Positions 36,580 to 45,622 are shown, counted from the first letter of the stretch. The stretch is 64,000 nt of DNA from Nonomuraea basaltis (GCF_005893125.1 NZ_VCJS01000029.1:26250-90249), one strand, 5' to 3'. A program made the numbers and translations. The notes: a model not told the origin generated them from the letters alone.

Positions 36580-37782
36580 CTAGTTGGGGTTGCCGGCGTG
36601 GGTGAGGGTCTCCCAGGCGACGAAGAGGTTGTTGGTGCCCGCCGGGCGCTGCCGCTCGGTGAGGGCCTGGGTGTTGGTCATCGCGATGCCCATGCGGGTG
36701 TGGAGGGCGTTGAAGCCGACCTCGGTGACCGGCCCCAGACCGAGGGTGAGGCTCCCACCGCACAGCCACGACGGCACGGTCGCGCCGAGCTGGTACTTGG
36801 CGTGCAGTCCGAGCGCGTGCCGCAGCCGGTCGGCGATCTCGGGGTAGAGATCCTGCCCCTGGATCCGGGCCGTCTCGGCGATGTGCGCGATCGCCGCCAG
36901 GCCGTACCCGGTGTGGGTGAAGTCGCGGCACGTCTCCTGGGACAGCCCGTCGACGAAGGTGTCCTGCCCGTGCCAGTAGTCGACGACCTCCGCCCGCGTG
37001 TCGATGCCGCTGCCGGCCGGTCCCCTGGGGAAGGCACCGTCGCCGGTGAGGTAGATGTACGCGGGCACGCGAGCCCGGAACGTGCTCACGGCCTTGTCGT
37101 AGGCGGCCTTGTCCTGCAGGAACACCGCGATCCCGATGGCCGCGTCCATCATCGAGAGCTCCCAGTTGCCGTTCGTCCGGGAGCTGCCGTTGATGATCTC
37201 GGGAAGGTAGACGTTCCGGAGCATGGTCGCGAAGCGGTTGACGCCCGTGGTGGACCACCCGGTGTACGTGTACCGGATGATCTCGGCCGCCCTGGGCCAG
37301 GATGACCCCGCCCACCCCGTCTGGAGCGGCGCGTTGCTGTTGGCGTGGTCGGTGATCACGGCGGACCAGGCGTCCATGATCTGGATCGCCTTCTCCGCGT
37401 ACCGGCTGTCCCGCGAGATGTACCAGGCCAGCGCATCGGTGTAGGCGGCGAGCGCGTCCTGGCGCTCGTCCGTGCAGCCGTAGTTGGGATTCGAATACGG
37501 GCCGCATTCCACGACGGCTCGCGGCTTCGGGGTCCGCGACAACGACGCCAGCGGACTCGCGATCATCTGATCGTAGGCGCCCTTCCACGGCTGGGTCCCG
37601 GCAGTGACCTTGGAGCGGACGAAGTCGAGCTGAGCCTTGCTGACGAGCACGCCGGGATGGGTGAAGACGGCCGGCGCCTTCTGGGCCTCGGCGGCAGGCG
37701 GGCCCATGGCCCCGGTGATCAGCGTGATCACCACTGCGATTCCGAGTGACAGTAGGCTTGCGCGGCTACGGGGACGGACCAC
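36580..37782 (-). CDS. Secreted alginate-lyase-family polysaccharide lyase
   Basis: The 400-residue protein has a signal peptide (hydrophobic LSLGIAVVITLITGAMG, likely cut after AEA near residue 33). The alpha-toroid lyase domain shows NSNAPLQTGWAGSSWPRAAE, NGNWELSMMDAAIG and RDFTHTGYGLAAIAHIAET, all resembling the alginate_lyase (PL5/PL38-type) fold. The substrate is probably a polyuronide such as glucuronan or alginate, but this cannot be settled by eye. The start is GTG at 37782 after GGGAGTGAG. A 19-bp palindrome sits immediately upstream, suggesting sugar-responsive repression. Confidence 0.82.
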   Translation of the reverse strand: MVRPRSRASLLSLGIAVVITLITGAMGPPAAEAQKAPAVFTHPGVLVSKAQLDFVRSKVTAGTQPWKGAYDQMIASPLASLSRTPKPRAVVECGPYSNPNYGCTDERQDALAAYTDALAWYISRDSRYAEKAIQIMDAWSAVITDHANSNAPLQTGWAGSSWPRAAEIIRYTYTGWSTTGVNRFATMLRNVYLPEIINGSSRTNGNWELSMMDAAIGIAVFLQDKAAYDKAVSTFRARVPAYIYLTGDGAFPRGPAGSGIDTRAEVVDYWHGQDTFVDGLSQETCRDFTHTGYGLAAIAHIAETARIQGQDLYPEIADRLRHALGLHAKYQLGATVPSWLCGGSLTLGLGPVTEVGFNALHTRMGIAMTNTQALTERQRPAGTNNLFVAWETLTHAGNPN

Positions 37783-37796
37783 GAGCTCACTCCCTA

Positions 37797-37815
37797 TTTA
37801 GGAAAGTTTCCTAAA
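37797..37815. promoter_or_regulatory. 19-bp palindrome, candidate operator of the alginate-lyase-family gene
   Basis: TTTAGGAAA-G-TTTCCTAAA has 9-bp perfect arms and is AT-rich in a GC-rich genome. It ends 15 bp before the GTG start, next to the ribosome site. Similar TTAGGAAA...TTTCCTAA boxes precede secreted glycoside-hydrolase genes in actinomycetes; the regulator here is not identified. Confidence 0.65.
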
Positions 37816-38029
37816 AATGGTGAGATCGTAGCTCTGACACAAGCTCTTTACAAGGCTTGCTGAAAGGCGGAAGCCTCTTCCACGCAGCGTGCGACCGCCC
37901 GGGCGAGACGCGCGGGGCGTCACGGTAAGTGTGCGGGCTGCGTCATGGGGTTATCTACGCACGTAGAGACCCGCTTACCGAAACCGCCTGATGGGCACAC
38001 CTTCAGGACGCCACGACTCGAGGAGCCTC

Positions 38030-38578
38030 ATGCCCGTCCTCGCCCGGTTCACCGCCGCCGGCCTGCTGGTCACACTCACTGCCTGCGCCAACTCGCCAAC
38101 CGCACAATCGGCACCGTCAGCGCCTCTCCCGGCGGCAACGCCTACGGCGGCGTCCCCTACGCCGACGATGTCTGCCCAGACCCAGAACCAGCCCGACGCC
38201 AAGACCCAGACCCCGACCCCGACTGCCGGGCCGCAGGCGGCCGACGGGAGCAACCTGGCGTCATGCAAGGACGCCGACTGCGAGGTCGAGATCCAGGCCG
38301 GCGACCGGCTCATGATCGACGAGCGGTTCGGTGTGCAGCGGCTCACCGTCAGCAACCTCCGCCCGGACGAGGTCGGAATCACGCTCTTGGGCTCCTCCGG
38401 TGGGTTGCGGGTTGAGGGGATGAACGTGAGCACCAGCGGCAACTGTGTCAACGGCCGCTGCCGGGACGAGGGCAAGCTGTCCCTGGCCCCCGGCAAACCC
38501 GGCCGCATCAATGACATGCGGCTGGAATTGACGCACCTTTCCGGCGACCGCGCCATTCTGCGGCTCACACCGAAATGA
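38030..38578 (+). CDS. Small secreted lipoprotein of unknown function
   Basis: The 182-residue protein has a lipoprotein signal (FTAAGLLVTLTAC, acylated Cys near residue 19), a Pro/Thr/Ala-rich linker (about 22-70) and a compact beta-rich domain with four Cys residues (SCKDADCEVEIQ, NCVNGRCRDEG) that could form two disulfides. The start has GAGGAG four bases upstream. I recognise no family. It faces a convergent membrane-protein gene 46 bp away and appears monocistronic. Confidence 0.75.
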   Translation: MPVLARFTAAGLLVTLTACANSPTAQSAPSAPLPAATPTAASPTPTMSAQTQNQPDAKTQTPTPTAGPQAADGSNLASCKDADCEVEIQAGDRLMIDERFGVQRLTVSNLRPDEVGITLLGSSGGLRVEGMNVSTSGNCVNGRCRDEGKLSLAPGKPGRINDMRLELTHLSGDRAILRLTPK

Positions 38579-38624
38579 TCAACGTGCCATCACCTGAGAC
38601 GTCGATCCCGGCGCCGTCCGCTTG

Positions 38625-39032
38625 TCACGCCGTCAGATCTCTGGCCTCGCCGCCATGCACGATCAGCGCGTACAGCACCAGGACGTCGATCGCGATCACC
38701 GTCAACGACCACCACGGGTTGACGCCGATCCAGGTGAGCTGCGTTATCGCGTTCAGCATGACCAGCACCGCGGCCACGACGCGAGCCCAGGTCTGCCCGA
38801 CGCAGACCGCTATGCCGGCCAGCAGGAGCACGATCCCGAACGCCAGGTGGAGCCAGCCCCACCCGGACACGTTGAAGAGCAGCAACCGCTGCGCGGTGCG
38901 GACGTAGAGATCGCTGTGGATGACCGCGTACAGGCCTGAGATCACGTTGAAGAGCCCGGCCACGATCATCAACATGCCCGCGAACCATACCCAGCCGACC
39001 CAGCCGGTGACATGCCTTGCGTGGTACGTCAT
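38625..39032 (-). CDS. DUF7144-like four-helix membrane protein
   Basis: The 135-residue protein has four evenly spaced hydrophobic helices: GWVGWVWFAGMLMIVAGLFN, a second around WGWLHLAFGIVLLLAGIAVC, a third at ARVVAAVLVMLNAI and a fourth at WWSLTVIAIDVLVLYALIV. It matches the small actinobacterial DUF7144 pattern. The function is unknown. The gene is isolated. Confidence 0.8.
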   Translation of the reverse strand: MTYHARHVTGWVGWVWFAGMLMIVAGLFNVISGLYAVIHSDLYVRTAQRLLLFNVSGWGWLHLAFGIVLLLAGIAVCVGQTWARVVAAVLVMLNAITQLTWIGVNPWWSLTVIAIDVLVLYALIVHGGEARDLTA

Positions 39033-39611
39033 CAGATCTCCCCTTCGTCTGGGATTCTCCGGTGTTGTTACGGCAGTGATCGCTCATCCGGGAGGGTGGA
39101 GACGAGGCTGTCGCCCTGGTCGCCTGCCGGCCGCCGATGGCGGTCCGCAGAATGCCGATCCTCCTTGCGTCAGCCCGTCCACTGGGGCTTGACGGGCCGC
39201 TGTGCCGGCGGCTCTTACTGTGACAGGAATGGATGGAGCGACAGGAACATACCTCTGACCACTTCAACTCTGACATCTGCTGGGCAACGCCCGATGCAAG
39301 CCGTTGCCAAAATTCCGGCGTGCCCGCGTGTGAAAGTTTCACGGCTGCGCAGTTGCACGGCGTGCGAACGACGCTCCCCTCCCCCACCCCTTCGCCGCCT
39401 GTGACCTCGGCCGACTTGCCGTCTCCCGGTGACGTTGCCGATCCGCGGCCATGAGGGGCTCGTCACCTCGGCCCTTTCCACGCTCAGCGGTGCGTGCTTA
39501 ACTCTGCTCACCGCATCCGGAAAGCGCTTACCAACGCTGGTAAGCGCTTGCGACCTGCAGCAGTCCCACGTCCCCTCGTCATGCGACGAGCCACCTCTAC
39601 GGAGACGAACG
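39033..39611. other. Intergenic region with LacI-type operator pair
   Basis: Between the divergent DUF7144-like gene and the beta-helix lyase gene I see no gene. TTGACG at 39189 has no well-spaced -10. The 3' part carries the 28-bp palindrome described separately. The ribosome site GGAG (39601) belongs to the downstream gene. Confidence 0.5.
39522..39549. promoter_or_regulatory. 28-bp perfect palindrome, paired LacI-type boxes
   Basis: AAGCGCTTACCA-ACGC-TGGTAAGCGCTT is a perfect inverted repeat with a 4-nt centre, 62 bp upstream of the secreted lyase gene. Each arm carries the self-palindromic AAGCGCTT core typical of LacI-family operators, so two dimers could bind. A LacI regulator is encoded 6 kb away (45623-46708). 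Confidence 0.7.
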
Positions 39612-41192
39612 ATGCGCATGAAAGCCGTCGTCGCGTGCGCCAGCCTGTTAGCCGGCGCACTCGCCGTACTGTCACCATCGGCCGCGCACGCCGCGCCCAC
39701 GCGGTACGAGGCCGAAACCTCGCCGGCGGTCTGTACCGGCACCATCGACTCCAACTGGACCGGCTACTCCGGCAGCGGCTTCTGCAACGGCGACAACGCC
39801 ACCGGCGCCTACGCCCAGCTCACCGTGAACGCCTCCGCCGCCGGCACCGCCACCTTGGGCATCCGGTTCGCCAACGGCACCACCACGACCCGGCCCACCA
39901 ACCTGATCGTCAACGGGACCACCGTACAGACCCCATCGTTCGAAGGCACCGGCACGTGGTCCACCTGGATCACCAAAACCGTGACCGTCCCGGTGAACGC
40001 CGGCAGCAACACCATCCGGTTGAACCCCACCACCGCCGCCGGCCTCCCCAACATCGACTACCTCGGCTTCGAGGCCGGCAGCCAGCCACCGGCGAACGCG
40101 TTGTATGTGGCGACCAGCGGCGACGACAGCAACCCTGGGACGCCGGCGTCACCGCTGCGGACGATTCAGCGGGCGGTGGACCTGGCGCAGCCGGGGTACA
40201 CGATCTTCATTCGTGGTGGCACGTACGCGCCGAGCACGAACATCCAGCTGGTCAAGAGCGGCACGGCGAGCCAGCCGATCACGATGCGCGACTACAACGG
40301 TGAGCGGGTCATCATTGACGGCGAGAACATGCCGTACACGCCTGGCGCGGTCGGTTCCACCATCCCCCGCCCTGAGCGAGGCGCCGTCCACATCGAAGGA
40401 GAGTACTGGCGGCTGGCCGGGCTGGAGATCATCCACGGTCCATATGGGATCTTCGGTCTGGACACCAGCCACAACGTCTTCGACCGGCTGATCACCAGGG
40501 ACAACTACGAGTCGGGTCTGCACCTCCAGGGCGCCTCCAGCGACAACCAGATCATCAACCTGGACAGCTACGGCAACCGGGACCCGCGCAAGAACGGCGA
40601 AAGCGCCGACGGGGTCGCGATCAAGGAGGGCTCGGGCAGCGGCAACGTGATCCGTGGCGCCCGGCTGTGGAACAACTCCGACGACGGCCTGGACTTCTGG
40701 CTCTTCCTCTCCCCGATCACCGTCGAGTCGTCGGTGGCCTGGGGCAACGGGTTCAACCGATGGAACCTGCCCGACTACACCGGTGACGGCAACGGCTTCA
40801 AGCTCGGCGGCGGCGACCCGGACCCGCCGGCCGACCACGTCGTCCGCAACTCCATCGCGTTCGACAACGCGGTCGGCGGCTTCATCGACAACGGCAACCC
40901 CGGCCGGCTGGCAGCCGGCCGGTGCACCGCGTGGCGCAACGGCGGCACCGGCTTCGACTTCGCCGATTCCGGCTCCACCCTCACCAAGAACCTGTCGGTG
41001 GCGAACGGGGCGCAGGTCTCGCTCGGCTCGTCGTCGTCCGGCTCGGGCAACTCGTGGGACATCGGCGGCACGTGGACGTTCGCAAGCACGAACGCGAGCA
41101 CGATCACCGGACCCCGGGCCGCAGACGGCTCGATCCCGTCCTCTACCTTCCTGCACCCCAGCAACGGGGCGGACGTCGGGGCGCGGATCTGA
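39612..41192 (+). CDS. Secreted CBM plus PL9-like right-handed beta-helix lyase
   Basis: The 526-residue protein has a signal peptide (cut after AHA near residue 26), an N-terminal carbohydrate-binding module of CBM35/CBM6 type (about 28-155: RYEAETSPAVCTGTIDSNWT, IDYLGFEAG) and a parallel beta-helix. Segments such as ESADGVAIKEGSGSGNVIRG and NNSDDGLDFWLF resemble the calcium-dependent active site of PL9 pectate lyases. The start at 39612 is set by GGAG and the signal peptide. Pectin or another polyuronide is the probable substrate. Confidence 0.82.
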   Translation: MRMKAVVACASLLAGALAVLSPSAAHAAPTRYEAETSPAVCTGTIDSNWTGYSGSGFCNGDNATGAYAQLTVNASAAGTATLGIRFANGTTTTRPTNLIVNGTTVQTPSFEGTGTWSTWITKTVTVPVNAGSNTIRLNPTTAAGLPNIDYLGFEAGSQPPANALYVATSGDDSNPGTPASPLRTIQRAVDLAQPGYTIFIRGGTYAPSTNIQLVKSGTASQPITMRDYNGERVIIDGENMPYTPGAVGSTIPRPERGAVHIEGEYWRLAGLEIIHGPYGIFGLDTSHNVFDRLITRDNYESGLHLQGASSDNQIINLDSYGNRDPRKNGESADGVAIKEGSGSGNVIRGARLWNNSDDGLDFWLFLSPITVESSVAWGNGFNRWNLPDYTGDGNGFKLGGGDPDPPADHVVRNSIAFDNAVGGFIDNGNPGRLAAGRCTAWRNGGTGFDFADSGSTLTKNLSVANGAQVSLGSSSSGSGNSWDIGGTWTFASTNASTITGPRAADGSIPSSTFLHPSNGADVGARI

Positions 41193-41205
41193 CCAACCCC
41201 CTACG

Positions 41206-41236
41206 GGCGGGACCGGGCCGGGCTCCCGGTCCCGCC
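41206..41236 (+). terminator. GC-rich hairpin terminator after the beta-helix lyase gene
   Basis: GGCGGGACCGGG (41206-41217) pairs perfectly with CCCGGTCCCGCC (41225-41236) around a 7-nt loop, 13 bp after the stop. There is no T-tract. Confidence 0.65.
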
Positions 41237-41344
41237 ACCCAGCCGGCGGGGAAGGGCCCGTCCCCGACAGGTGCCTGCGGGAAGCGCGGGACGGCGTGTC
41301 GCGGGGCGTACGTCCGGCCACAACATCCTCCCCCTTCGAGGTGA

Positions 41345-41373
41345 TTGCCGTAATAAGTCGATCGCCTTATATT
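41345..41373 (+). promoter_or_regulatory. Candidate promoter of the P450 gene
   Basis: TTGCCG (41345-41350) and TATATT (41368-41373) are 17 bp apart, one of the best promoter matches in the window. The predicted start site is about 30 bp before the P450 ATG, leaving room for its GGAGGAGG site. Confidence 0.6.
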
Positions 41374-41408
41374 CGCATGGGTCGGGCTCCCGCACTGGAG
41401 GAGGACAT

Positions 41409-42632
41409 ATGACTGCTGACGCGATTCCCGATTTCCCGTTCGACCGCCCCACCGCCCTGGAGCCGCCGCCCAAGCTGGCGGAGCTACGAGGGCAGTGCCC
41501 AGTGGCGCATGTTCGGCTGCCGAGCGGCGACGTGGCCACGCTGGTGACCAGGTACGACGATGCTCGGGCGGTGATGGCGGACCCGCGCTTCAGCCGCAAC
41601 CTCGCCAGGGAAGGCGCCGCCCGGCTGTCCACCACCGAAGACGGCGGCCTGTTCAACCGGCCCAAGGACGGCACCGCGGACATCAACGAGGGGCCGGGCC
41701 ACATGCGGTGGCGGCGGCTGCTCAGCCGCTGGTTCACGGCGCGGAAGATGGAAGTGTGGCGGCCCAGGGTTCAGTCCATGGCCGACGACCTGCTGGACGC
41801 CATGCTGGCCAAGGGCTCCCCGGGCAACCTGTCGGCCGCGCTGGCCCTGCCGCTCCCGGTACGGGTCATCTGCGCGCTGGTCGGCGCGCCGAGCGAGGAC
41901 CAGGACAAGTTCGCGCACTGGTCTCGCACCATGCTGACGCTGACGCGCAACACCCAGGAGGAGGTCGACCAGGCCTACCGGGAGTTCAACGCGTACGTGT
42001 CGGACCTGGTCGACCGCAACCGCGCCGACCCCGGCGACGACCTGCTCAGCGAGCTGACCCAGATCTCCGACGCCGAGGACGGCCGGCTCAGCCAGGAAGA
42101 GCTCATCACCACCGTACGGGGACTGCTGCTGGCCGGTCACGAGACGACCTCGAACATGATCGCGATCATGGTGGCGATGCTGCTCTCGGACCGGGAGCGC
42201 TTCGAGGCCGTGATCGACGACCCCGGCCTGATCCCGGGCACCGTCGAGGAGGTCCTGCGCCTGGACAGCACACTGTCGGCCATCGGCGGGGTGCCCAGGT
42301 TCATCACCGAGGACGTCGAACTCGGCGAGGTCACGGTGCCCGCGGGCACCACGCTGATTCCCAACATCCCCTCCGCCAACCGCGACCCGGCCAAGTTCCC
42401 CGATCCTGACCGGTTCGACCCGCGACGGCAGAACAGCAGCCAGCACCTCACCTTCGGCGCGGGACCGCACTACTGCCTCGGTCAACCGCTGGCCAGGCTT
42501 GAACTCCAGGTCGTGCTGAGCACCCTGACGCAAAGGCTGCCGGGCCTGCGACTACGGGACTCCGCGGACGACTTGCGACTGCGCACCGGCGGGATGTCCG
42601 GCGGACTCCAGGACGTATGGGTCATGTGGTGA
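41409..42632 (+). CDS. Cytochrome P450
   Basis: This soluble bacterial P450 of 407 residues has the I-helix LLLAGHETTSN, ExxR in EEVLRLDS, and the heme loop FGAGPHYCLGQPLAR with Cys356 as iron ligand. The ATG at 41409 follows GGAGGAGG. No ferredoxin or reductase gene adjoins it, so redox partners come from elsewhere. A TetR-type regulator gene follows 139 bp downstream on the same strand. The substrate is unknown; biosynthetic or detoxifying roles are both possible. Confidence 0.93.
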   Translation: MTADAIPDFPFDRPTALEPPPKLAELRGQCPVAHVRLPSGDVATLVTRYDDARAVMADPRFSRNLAREGAARLSTTEDGGLFNRPKDGTADINEGPGHMRWRRLLSRWFTARKMEVWRPRVQSMADDLLDAMLAKGSPGNLSAALALPLPVRVICALVGAPSEDQDKFAHWSRTMLTLTRNTQEEVDQAYREFNAYVSDLVDRNRADPGDDLLSELTQISDAEDGRLSQEELITTVRGLLLAGHETTSNMIAIMVAMLLSDRERFEAVIDDPGLIPGTVEEVLRLDSTLSAIGGVPRFITEDVELGEVTVPAGTTLIPNIPSANRDPAKFPDPDRFDPRRQNSSQHLTFGAGPHYCLGQPLARLELQVVLSTLTQRLPGLRLRDSADDLRLRTGGMSGGLQDVWVMW

Positions 42633-42771
42633 CTCCCTGAGCGCTTGGCCACCGAGATGACGACGGCGGCTGTGCGGCACTGGTCGCCGTCTTCATCCAG
42701 GGCAAGGGGGCTCACGGCACCGGCGATAATTGATCGGGGACGGTGCAGAAAGACAAGATCAAGGACCGGTC

Positions 42772-43437
42772 ATGAAAGCCACTACGTCGGTCGCCACGCC
42801 GTCTGCCCGCTCGACGCGCGCCAGAGACAAGCTCATGCACACCGCGGAGAGGCTCTACGCCGAACACGGGTTCGCGAACGTGTCGATCAGGATGATCCGT
42901 GAGGCGGCCGGCCAGCGTAACAAGTCCGCCGTGCAGTACCACTTCAGCACCCGCGACGAGCTGATCCGGGCGATACTGACCCGCCACGCGGCCGCGATCG
43001 ACAGGCACCGCATCCCGATGGTGGCCGCGCTGGAGGCGTCGGGCGAGGTGTCGCTCCGGGAATGGATCACCTGTGCCATCGCGCCGAGCATCGAGCACCA
43101 CATCGAGCTCGGCACGCCGTCCTGGTACGGGCGGTTCCTCGCCCAGGCGGTCGTGGAGCCCTCCTTGCGCGAGCACGCGGACCAGGCGCATATGAGCACG
43201 CCCTCGTTCCGCCGCCTGGAACAACTCCGCCCCTCGCGCCGGCAGCACCACGACCGCGAGCTGTCCGCACGGCACGCGACCATGATCCGCCTGCTCATCG
43301 TGCACATGTGCGCCGAGCTGGAAGCCGACTTGGCCGATGGCCGGGTCGACCCGGCCATCGCCGAGCAGTCGTGGCGCCGGCTGGGTGAAAACCTGATCAC
43401 GGCCGTCTGCGGGCTCAGCTCCGCCCTGCTTTCATGA
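42772..43437 (+). CDS. TetR-family regulator
   Basis: This 221-residue protein has an N-terminal TetR helix-turn-helix (about 15-65: LMHTAERLYAEHGFANVSIR, GQRNKSAVQYHF) and a variable helical ligand domain. The ATG at 42772 has AAGGA upstream; an in-frame TTG at 42730 is less likely. It may regulate the preceding P450. A small inverted repeat (CGAT-AATTG-ATCG, 42724-42736) lies upstream but is too short to claim as an operator. Confidence 0.88.
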   Translation: MKATTSVATPSARSTRARDKLMHTAERLYAEHGFANVSIRMIREAAGQRNKSAVQYHFSTRDELIRAILTRHAAAIDRHRIPMVAALEASGEVSLREWITCAIAPSIEHHIELGTPSWYGRFLAQAVVEPSLREHADQAHMSTPSFRRLEQLRPSRRQHHDRELSARHATMIRLLIVHMCAELEADLADGRVDPAIAEQSWRRLGENLITAVCGLSSALLS

Positions 43438-43491
43438 CTCCGGCGGGAGCCCATGGCGGCGCCGCACGATCCGCGCCGGCGGCCGGCACGC

Positions 43492-45393
43492 TCAGACGTG
43501 GTCAGGTGACCGATTGGGTGCATGGGTTGAGGAAACGGTGACGCCATCGGGGACGCCGCTGAGGCGGACCCTGATCGACTCCCCGCTGGGCAGCTTCAGG
43601 GTGACCTCGTCCCCGTTCACCTGCACCTCCGGCGCGGGTGGCTCCTGCTCGGCCGCTGTGAGCAGGACCAGGCTGACGTACACGGCCGTTCCACCCGGGT
43701 GGGCGTCGCAGATCAGGTACGGCGTGGCGGAGTGCCGGCCGAAGGCGTTCACGCCGTGCGCGGTCGCCACGCCGGCCCTGGTGTAGCCGTGCAGGGCGCG
43801 TACCACGCTGGTCAGGCCGTCCGGGCGCCGCGCCAGCGCCCAGGTGTCCTGGGAACCGGTGGCGGGCGGCTCGTGTCCGGCGAGCGCGTGGCCGCCGTCG
43901 CGTACCTGGTGCCCGGCGGGCGCCGTGACCTGGTGGACGCGTACCTCGGCCGCGACGTCGATCACGGACGCGGTCACCACGCGGACGGGACCGTCCTGGT
44001 AGGCCGAGGCGGCGAAGCGTTCCCCGACGGTGAGGGGCTCGATGCGACGCCGCCGGGAGGGGGCTCCCTGCGGTGAGACGACGGCGAGTTGCCCGTCGAT
44101 CGCCTCCTCGCCGATGTCGGGGCCGGTGTGGCTGGTGTAGGCGAGCCTGAGGTAATGCGGATCCGGGTGCCCTGCCGGATCCTGGACGCGGTCGCGGTCG
44201 CTGCCGTGGTTGACCAGCCGGACGACGCCGTCCTGGCGGGTGGCGTGCAGCAGCCAGCCGGGCGCGGGCATCGCCACCACCTGGTCGGCCAGGTCGACGG
44301 GCGCGGCCACCTCTGCGTCCGCCCAGACCGGGTGCTGCGCCGGCAGCAGCAGGCCGAGGAAGGCTTTGCTGGCCCAGTACGGCGAGGCGGGGCCGGAGTA
44401 GTCCTGTGTGCCGGGCGGGAAGGCGTCGTACCAGCCGCATGTGAGCAGGCCGCGGCTGTCGGGGGCGCCGCGCTCGACGAAGTGGCGCAGCACGCCGCTC
44501 GCGATTCGCCTGGTCCGCCCTGGTGGAAGGGGAGAGGCGCCGGTCAGCGCGCCCAGCCACAGCGGCGCGACCGTCGCGAACCGGTAGATCAGCGAGCGTC
44601 CTTGGTGCACCGGCCCGCCGTTGGCGGCGAACAGGTGCTGGTAGCGGGCCAGGAAGCGGTGCAGGCGGGCGGCATAGAGCTGCTGGCGGGCGGTGTCGCC
44701 GGCCATTCTGGCCCACAGCGACGGATACAGGTGCATCGCCCAGCCGGCGTAGTAGTCGTAGTTCTTCCCCTTGCCGTCGGAGTACCAGCCGTCGCCGACG
44801 TACCAGTCCTCGATGCGCTCCAGCCCGCCGATGATCTCCCCCGGCTCGTGCGGCCCGCCCACCTCGGCCAGGAACTGCTCCACCACCACCTGGAACAGCA
44901 CCCAATTGTTGTCCGGCGTGCGCCGCCCGACGAACCCGGCCAGCCACGCCACCACCCGTTCCTGCTGCGCCGGTGACAGCCGGTCATACAACCAGGGGCG
45001 GGTCTCGTGCAGCGCGAGCGCCACGGAGGCGGCTTCCACGAGCGGCTGGGACATGTCGGCCAGGGCCGGCCAGGCGTAGCGGTGCGCGGGGTCGGTGCCG
45101 GCCACCAGCCCCGCGGCGTAGCGCTCCAGCAGCGCGGGCGGCACGGCGCCGCCCGCCCCGGCGATGCGGAAGGCCGCGAGCAGGAACGTGCGGGCGAACC
45201 CTTCCAGCCCGTCGCTCACGGGGCCCGACCGGCTCGCCCGGCCAGGCAGGCGGAACTGGGCGAAGTCGTCCGTGGCGTACGGGACCACGGAGTCCAGCAG
45301 GTGGTCCGCAACGCTCTCCCAGTGAGCGCGGGTCCAGCCGGTGTAGCCGGACAGCTGGGGGTCGAGGGGCGGAAGGCACAGCTGGGACGACAT
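43492..45393 (-). CDS. DUF2264-family protein, probable polysaccharide-processing enzyme
   Basis: This 633-residue protein without signal peptide has an alpha/alpha-toroid-like N-terminal half (about 15-360: NNWVLFQVVVEQFLAEVG, WYSDGKGKNYDYYAGWAM, GPVHQGRSLIYRFA, YSGPASPYWASKAFLGLLLP), matching DUF2264, and a beta-rich C-terminal half resembling heparinase-type supersandwich domains. DUF2264 proteins occur in polyuronide and glycan utilisation loci. A cytoplasmic role on oligosaccharides is suggested by the lack of export signal. The LacI regulator gene lies 229 bp upstream on the same strand. Confidence 0.8.
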   Translation of the reverse strand: MSSQLCLPPLDPQLSGYTGWTRAHWESVADHLLDSVVPYATDDFAQFRLPGRASRSGPVSDGLEGFARTFLLAAFRIAGAGGAVPPALLERYAAGLVAGTDPAHRYAWPALADMSQPLVEAASVALALHETRPWLYDRLSPAQQERVVAWLAGFVGRRTPDNNWVLFQVVVEQFLAEVGGPHEPGEIIGGLERIEDWYVGDGWYSDGKGKNYDYYAGWAMHLYPSLWARMAGDTARQQLYAARLHRFLARYQHLFAANGGPVHQGRSLIYRFATVAPLWLGALTGASPLPPGRTRRIASGVLRHFVERGAPDSRGLLTCGWYDAFPPGTQDYSGPASPYWASKAFLGLLLPAQHPVWADAEVAAPVDLADQVVAMPAPGWLLHATRQDGVVRLVNHGSDRDRVQDPAGHPDPHYLRLAYTSHTGPDIGEEAIDGQLAVVSPQGAPSRRRRIEPLTVGERFAASAYQDGPVRVVTASVIDVAAEVRVHQVTAPAGHQVRDGGHALAGHEPPATGSQDTWALARRPDGLTSVVRALHGYTRAGVATAHGVNAFGRHSATPYLICDAHPGGTAVYVSLVLLTAAEQEPPAPEVQVNGDEVTLKLPSGESIRVRLSGVPDGVTVSSTHAPNRSPDHV

Positions 45394-45452
45394 GAAGCGG
45401 ATACTACGGCATTCACCTCGGCCAGTTCCTCAGCCAAACGACGAACCGTAGT

Positions 45453-45460
45453 AAGCGGTT
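45453..45460. promoter_or_regulatory. LacI-type half-box upstream of the DUF2264 gene
   Basis: AAGCGGTT is the right part of AACCG-N7-CGGTT (45444-45460), about 60 bp upstream of the DUF2264 start. The same octamer (as AACCGCTT) occurs upstream of the lacI-type gene at 46740-46747, consistent with one regulator binding both. Confidence 0.45.
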
Positions 45461-45522
45461 TAACACCGTCAGAGTGCCCCAGGGCTTGGCGTCCCGGCCC
45501 ACACGCTTCGGAGGCGGTGTCT

Positions 45523-45598
45523 CGCGCGGTCGCGGGCGTAAAAGCGCGGTCGCCGGCGTAAAAGCGCGGGCGCGGGCGTAAGAGCGCGGGCGCCGCGT
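45523..45598. repeat. Intergenic tandem repeat, about 3.8 copies of 20 bp
   Basis: Copies of a 20-bp unit approximating GCGCGGTCGCCGGCGTAAAA run head to tail just after the LacI gene stop, with a few substitutions between copies. There are no spacers, so it is not CRISPR. The origin is probably replication slippage. Confidence 0.8.
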
Positions 45599-45622
45599 GA
45601 CAATCCCGGGGCGCCTCTGCGG

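Noticed and set aside
37954..37967. TCTACG-CA-CGTAGA palindrome upstream of the small lipoprotein
   Set aside because: Arms are only 6 bp and no matching copy was seen elsewhere; not enough to call an operator.
39189..39221. Promoter TTGACG with TACTGT upstream of the PL9-like gene
   Set aside because: The spacing is 21 bp, too long for a normal promoter, and it lies about 400 bp from the gene.
42724..42736. CGAT-AATTG-ATCG as a TetR operator
   Set aside because: The 4-bp arms are too short to separate from chance.
45523..45598. CRISPR-like array
   Set aside because: The 20-bp copies are directly adjacent with no spacers, so it is a simple tandem repeat.
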